From Hyphomicrobiaceae bacterium (GTDB taxonomy: Bacteria; Pseudomonadota; Alphaproteobacteria; Rhizobiales; Hyphomicrobiaceae): 64,000 nucleotides of DNA. Below are positions 61,242 to 64,000 of this stretch, piece after piece (position 1 is the stretch's first letter; the number at the start of each line of letters is the position of its first letter). A program made the translations under genes and the position numbers. The stretch covers positions 124,001-188,000 of the forward strand of contig JAURWC010000022.1 in NCBI GenBank assembly GCA_030655135.1. Direction: 5' to 3'. The notes under the pieces are model-generated. The model did not search any database. It was not told where the DNA came from and was given only the letters and a program-made list of their open reading frames with translations.

Positions 61242-63257
61242 ATGGCGGACACGAGCAAACCAGGCAAGGCAGCACCGGCAGAGGCCGGGGCGCCGGCACG
61301 CGATAAGCCCTGGATGTTCCGCACCTACGCCGGCCACTCTACGGCAGCTAAGTCCAACGAGTTGTACAAGAAAAACCTGTCCAAGGGGCAGACCGGCCTG
61401 TCCATCGCTTTCGATTTGCCCACGCAAACGGGGTACGATAGCGACCACGAGTTGGCGCGTGGCGAGGTCGGGAAAGTGGGTGTGCCCGTCGGCCATCTGG
61501 GCGACATGCGGCAATTACTCGACGGTATTCCGCTCGACCAAATGAACACATCGATGACGATTAATGCGACGGCGGCCTGGTTGCTTTCGCTTTATGTCGC
61601 GTTCGCGGATGAGCAAGGTGCGCCGCGCGGCAAACTGACCGGCACGATTCAGAACGACATCATCAAGGAATACCTGTCGCGCGGCACTTATGTGTTCCCG
61701 CCCGAGCCGTCCCTGCGGCTGATCAAGGACACGATCGTGTTCTCGTACAAGGAGGTTCCCAAGTGGAACCCCACGAACGTGTGCTCGTACCACCTGCAGG
61801 AAGCCGGCGCGACGCCGGTGCAGGAACTGGCCTTCGCGTTGGCAACGGCCATCGCCGTGCTCGACACCGTGAAGGCCTCGGGCGAGGTCCCGCCGGAGAA
61901 CTTCGGCACCGTGGTCGGCCGCGTCTCGTTCTTCGTCAACGCCGGCCTGCGGTTCGTGACCGAGATCTGTAAGATGCGGGCGTTCAACGAGCTGTGGGAA
62001 GAGATCACACGCGAGCGCTACGGCGTGACGAATGCCAAGGACCGCATGTTCCGCTACGGCGTGCAGGTGAACTCGCTGGGCCTGACTGAGCCGCAACCGG
62101 AAAACAACGTCTATCGCATCCTGATCGAGATGCTCGCCGTGACGCTGTCGAAGAACGCGCGCGCGCGCGCCGTACAGCTGCCGGCGTGGAACGAAGCGCT
62201 CGGCCTACCGCGGCCGTGGGACCAACAGTGGTCGCTGCGCATGCAGCAGATCGTGGCCTACGAGACGGACCTGCTGGAATACGGCGACATCTTCGACGGC
62301 TCCGTCGTCATGAACAAGAAGGTCGAGGAGCTGAAAGAGCAGGCGCGGGCCGAGCTGAAAACTATCGGTGACATGGGCGGCGCAGTGGCGGCCATCGACT
62401 ACATGAAGCGCAAGCTGGTGGAGAGCAACACCGGGCGGCTCAGCGGCATCGAGTCCGGTGAGCTCGTTGTCGTCGGCGTCAACAAGTGGACGGAGACGGA
62501 GCCGTCGCCGCTGACGACGGGCGAAGGCTCGATCATGGTCGTCGATCCGAAGATGGAAGCTGAACAGGTCGGCAAGCTGAAAGCCTGGCGCGAGCAGCGC
62601 GACGACAAGGCCGTGAAGGCGGCGCTGGCGCAGCTGGAAGCGGCGACGAAGGAAGGCCGCAACGTCATGGAGCCGTCGATCGCCTGTGCCAAGGCGGGCG
62701 TGACGACGGGCGAGTGGGGCGGCCTGCTGCGCAAGATCTTCGGCGAGTATCGCGCGCCGACGGGCGTAGCCGCCTCGGCCGTGGCGCGTGACGGCGCGGG
62801 CCTGGATCAGGTGCGCGCGTCCGTCGAAGCCGTCTCGGCACAGCTTGGCCGGCGCTTGAAGTTCCTGGTCGGCAAGCCGGGCCTGGATGGCCATTCGAAC
62901 GGCGCCGAGCAGATTGCCGTGCGCGCGCGCGACGTCGGCATGGAAGTGGTCTACGAGGGCATCCGACTGACGCCGTCGCAGATCGTGCGTGCGGCGCTGG
63001 ATGAATCCGTGCATGTCGTCGGCCTGTCGATCCTCTCGGGCAGCCACGTGCCGCTCGTGCAGGAAGTGATGGAGCGCCTGCGCAAGGAAGGCCTGTCCGA
63101 CATTCCGCTGATCGTCGGCGGCATCATTCCGCCCGAAGACGCCAAGCTGCTGAAGGGCTTCGGCGTTGCGGCCGTCTACACGCCAAAGGACTTCCAGCTG
63201 AACGACATCATGGCCGACATCGTGCGCCTGGTCGCCAACGAGGCGCAGGCGGCTTAG
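61242..63257 (+). CDS. ecm: ethylmalonyl-CoA mutase
   Basis: Adenosylcobalamin-dependent mutase converting ethylmalonyl-CoA to methylsuccinyl-CoA. The 671-residue single-chain protein has the methylmalonyl-CoA mutase-type barrel (GLSIAFDLPTQTGYDSDH, VSFFVNAGLRFVTEICKMRAF) and the C-terminal B12-binding domain. That domain shows DxHxxG (KPGLDGHSNGAEQIA), SILSGSH and GGIIPPED. The start at 61242 is the ATG before TSKPGKAAPAE; the frame extends to 61176 in non-conserved sequence. It sits back to back with ccr. Confidence 0.96.
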   Translation: MADTSKPGKAAPAEAGAPARDKPWMFRTYAGHSTAAKSNELYKKNLSKGQTGLSIAFDLPTQTGYDSDHELARGEVGKVGVPVGHLGDMRQLLDGIPLDQMNTSMTINATAAWLLSLYVAFADEQGAPRGKLTGTIQNDIIKEYLSRGTYVFPPEPSLRLIKDTIVFSYKEVPKWNPTNVCSYHLQEAGATPVQELAFALATAIAVLDTVKASGEVPPENFGTVVGRVSFFVNAGLRFVTEICKMRAFNELWEEITRERYGVTNAKDRMFRYGVQVNSLGLTEPQPENNVYRILIEMLAVTLSKNARARAVQLPAWNEALGLPRPWDQQWSLRMQQIVAYETDLLEYGDIFDGSVVMNKKVEELKEQARAELKTIGDMGGAVAAIDYMKRKLVESNTGRLSGIESGELVVVGVNKWTETEPSPLTTGEGSIMVVDPKMEAEQVGKLKAWREQRDDKAVKAALAQLEAATKEGRNVMEPSIACAKAGVTTGEWGGLLRKIFGEYRAPTGVAASAVARDGAGLDQVRASVEAVSAQLGRRLKFLVGKPGLDGHSNGAEQIAVRARDVGMEVVYEGIRLTPSQIVRAALDESVHVVGLSILSGSHVPLVQEVMERLRKEGLSDIPLIVGGIIPPEDAKLLKGFGVAAVYTPKDFQLNDIMADIVRLVANEAQAA

Positions 63258-63296
63258 TTCCGTAGATCCTGTCCTAGCAAGCAGCCGATTGCTTCA

Positions 63297-63320
63297 GGGT
63301 CAGACCCATGGGTTTGACCC
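63297..63320. repeat. near-perfect palindrome sharing the GGGTCAGACC half-site
   Basis: Two 12-base arms, GGGTCAGACCCA and TGGGTTTGACCC, pair at 11 of 12 positions. It lies between convergent ecm and the 93-residue membrane protein gene, so it may end both transcripts. Its left arm matches the palindromes at 4.2-4.6 kb. Confidence 0.7.
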
Positions 63321-63338
63321 GATTTCAAGGCCGGCTCA

Positions 63339-63620
63339 TCATCTCCGGCCGGTAAACGGTGCGGTGACGATGAAGAGCAGGATGCGGGCGATGATGGTGA
63401 AGAACATGAAGAGCAGCTGACGCTCTTCAAGCAGCAGTTCGAGCCAGATGTTGTACTTGGGTTCCAGGCCCGTCGACGTGATCCAGCCTTTGAGGCTGCG
63501 GGCCCAGCTCAACATTTCCGACAGCGTCTCGGGAGAATTGTAGCCGACCAGCGCCAGCATCAGCGCGCCGAGAATGAGCGACAGGAAGATGTTGCCGGTC
63601 GAGAGAAACAAGCGCAGCAC
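63339..63620 (-). CDS. two-helix membrane protein of unknown function
   Basis: A 93-residue protein with two membrane spans (IFLSLILGALMLALVGY, LLFMFFTIIARILLFIV) joined by a mostly polar loop of about 45 residues. No family is recognised. Neither end is truncated, and the frame is supported by the hydrophobic pattern rather than by any known motif. Confidence 0.6.
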   Translation of the reverse strand: MLRLFLSTGNIFLSLILGALMLALVGYNSPETLSEMLSWARSLKGWITSTGLEPKYNIWLELLLEERQLLFMFFTIIARILLFIVTAPFTGRR

Positions 63621-63826
63621 GAAAGCCTCCTGCCCATCGATCAGCGGTGCACTCTGCGCCGCGTTTTGCCGACGCTAGCATTGGGCATTGCCGCCTCCAA
63701 GCGGCACGAAATTCGCGCGCAGACGGAACACTGCTGGCGCTGCGGCGTAATATATTTGGCTGCTGCTTGAAACCCGCCCGCGGCAGGGCGATATGACAGC
63801 GCGTCTTGAACCCAGGAGATGACGGC

Positions 63827-64000
63827 GTGATCAACGTCTTCAACAGCAAGCCAAACGAAACGCTGCAGCGCATGGATCGCGCAGAGATCGATGCCGCCGT
63901 GATGCGCGTGGAAGCCGTGGCGCGGCTGATGGACAGCGCGTTCGAGATCCCGGGCACCAAGATCCGCATGGGCCTCGATGGCATCATCGGCCTCATCCCG
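63827..64000 (+). CDS. DUF4112 family protein, cut off by window end
   Basis: The first 58 codons of a gene running past 64000. A GTG at 63827 lies 8 bases after an AGGAG site (63814-63818). The product begins with INVFNSKPNETLQRMDRAEI and reaches LMDSAFEIPGTKIRMGLDGIIGLIP, which matches the start of the DUF4112 membrane protein family (SAFxIPGT..R.GLD..IGLIPG). The function of the family is unknown. Confidence 0.7.
   Translation, partial: MINVFNSKPNETLQRMDRAEIDAAVMRVEAVARLMDSAFEIPGTKIRMGLDGIIGLIP

Overview
The window is GC-rich alphaproteobacterial chromosome, most likely from the Hyphomicrobiales (Rhizobiales). Supporting this are the order irr / fabA-fabB-fabI, the mutS-glnD-(insert)-murJ-trpS run, a type II enoyl-ACP reductase beside FabA/FabB, a malic enzyme-phosphotransacetylase fusion, and divergent ccr and ecm genes of the ethylmalonyl-CoA pathway. 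A proteobacterial phosphoribulokinase and a glycerate dehydrogenase-like gene would fit a methylotroph or facultative autotroph such as a Hyphomicrobium relative. That genus is an inference and no marker here proves it.

Layout. 1-4.2 kb: prk, rpe and hrpB, co-directional. 4.1-4.66 kb: four tandem copies of the 3' end of hrpB, each with a GGTCAGACC-type palindrome. 4.7-9.8 kb, minus strand: an ARM/HEAT-like helical protein, a winged-helix + SWIM zinc-finger protein and a retron-type reverse transcriptase. Between the last two I find a well-structured 170-nt candidate msr-msd RNA. Together this looks like a type XIII-like retron, an RT/ncRNA/effector system presumed to act in phage defence. 9.9-12.2 kb: malic enzyme (maeB). 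12.7-26.4 kb: mutS, glnD, a large TPR-GT41-methyltransferase fusion, murJ, trpS, a UspA protein, an Nfu scaffold and a nitroreductase. 26.7-32.1 kb: a trehalose-related operon (GH15, otsA, PfkB kinase, otsB). 32.1-34.2 kb: a methyltransferase, an NTF2-like protein and murI. 34.4-38 kb: fabI, fabB, fabA and divergent irr. 38-43.5 kb: SH3 protein, glycerate dehydrogenase, an MFS symporter and small proteins. 43.6-46.7 kb: a YadA-like surface adhesin with 38 exactly spaced 16-residue repeats. 47.2-50.8 kb: an exported protein, tRNA-Gly(CCC), an SRPBCC-M50 protease fusion and a zinc peptidase. 51.0-59.0 kb: a transglutaminase/amidoligase/alpha-E cluster, a predicted but biochemically obscure peptide-modification system. 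59.2-63.3 kb: a lipoprotein, then ccr and ecm back to back. The window ends in a membrane protein and a truncated DUF4112 gene.

How the genes connect. Ccr and Ecm catalyse consecutive stages of the ethylmalonyl-CoA route for C2 assimilation, and MaeB links C4 acids to pyruvate and acetyl-CoA. Irr and the Fab genes form the usual rhizobial neighbourhood for iron response and unsaturated fatty acid synthesis. GlnD senses nitrogen. OtsA and OtsB make trehalose, which the GH15 enzyme may degrade. The accessory items most worth following are the retron with its candidate RNA, the GT41-methyltransferase fusion, the adhesin and the amidoligase cluster.
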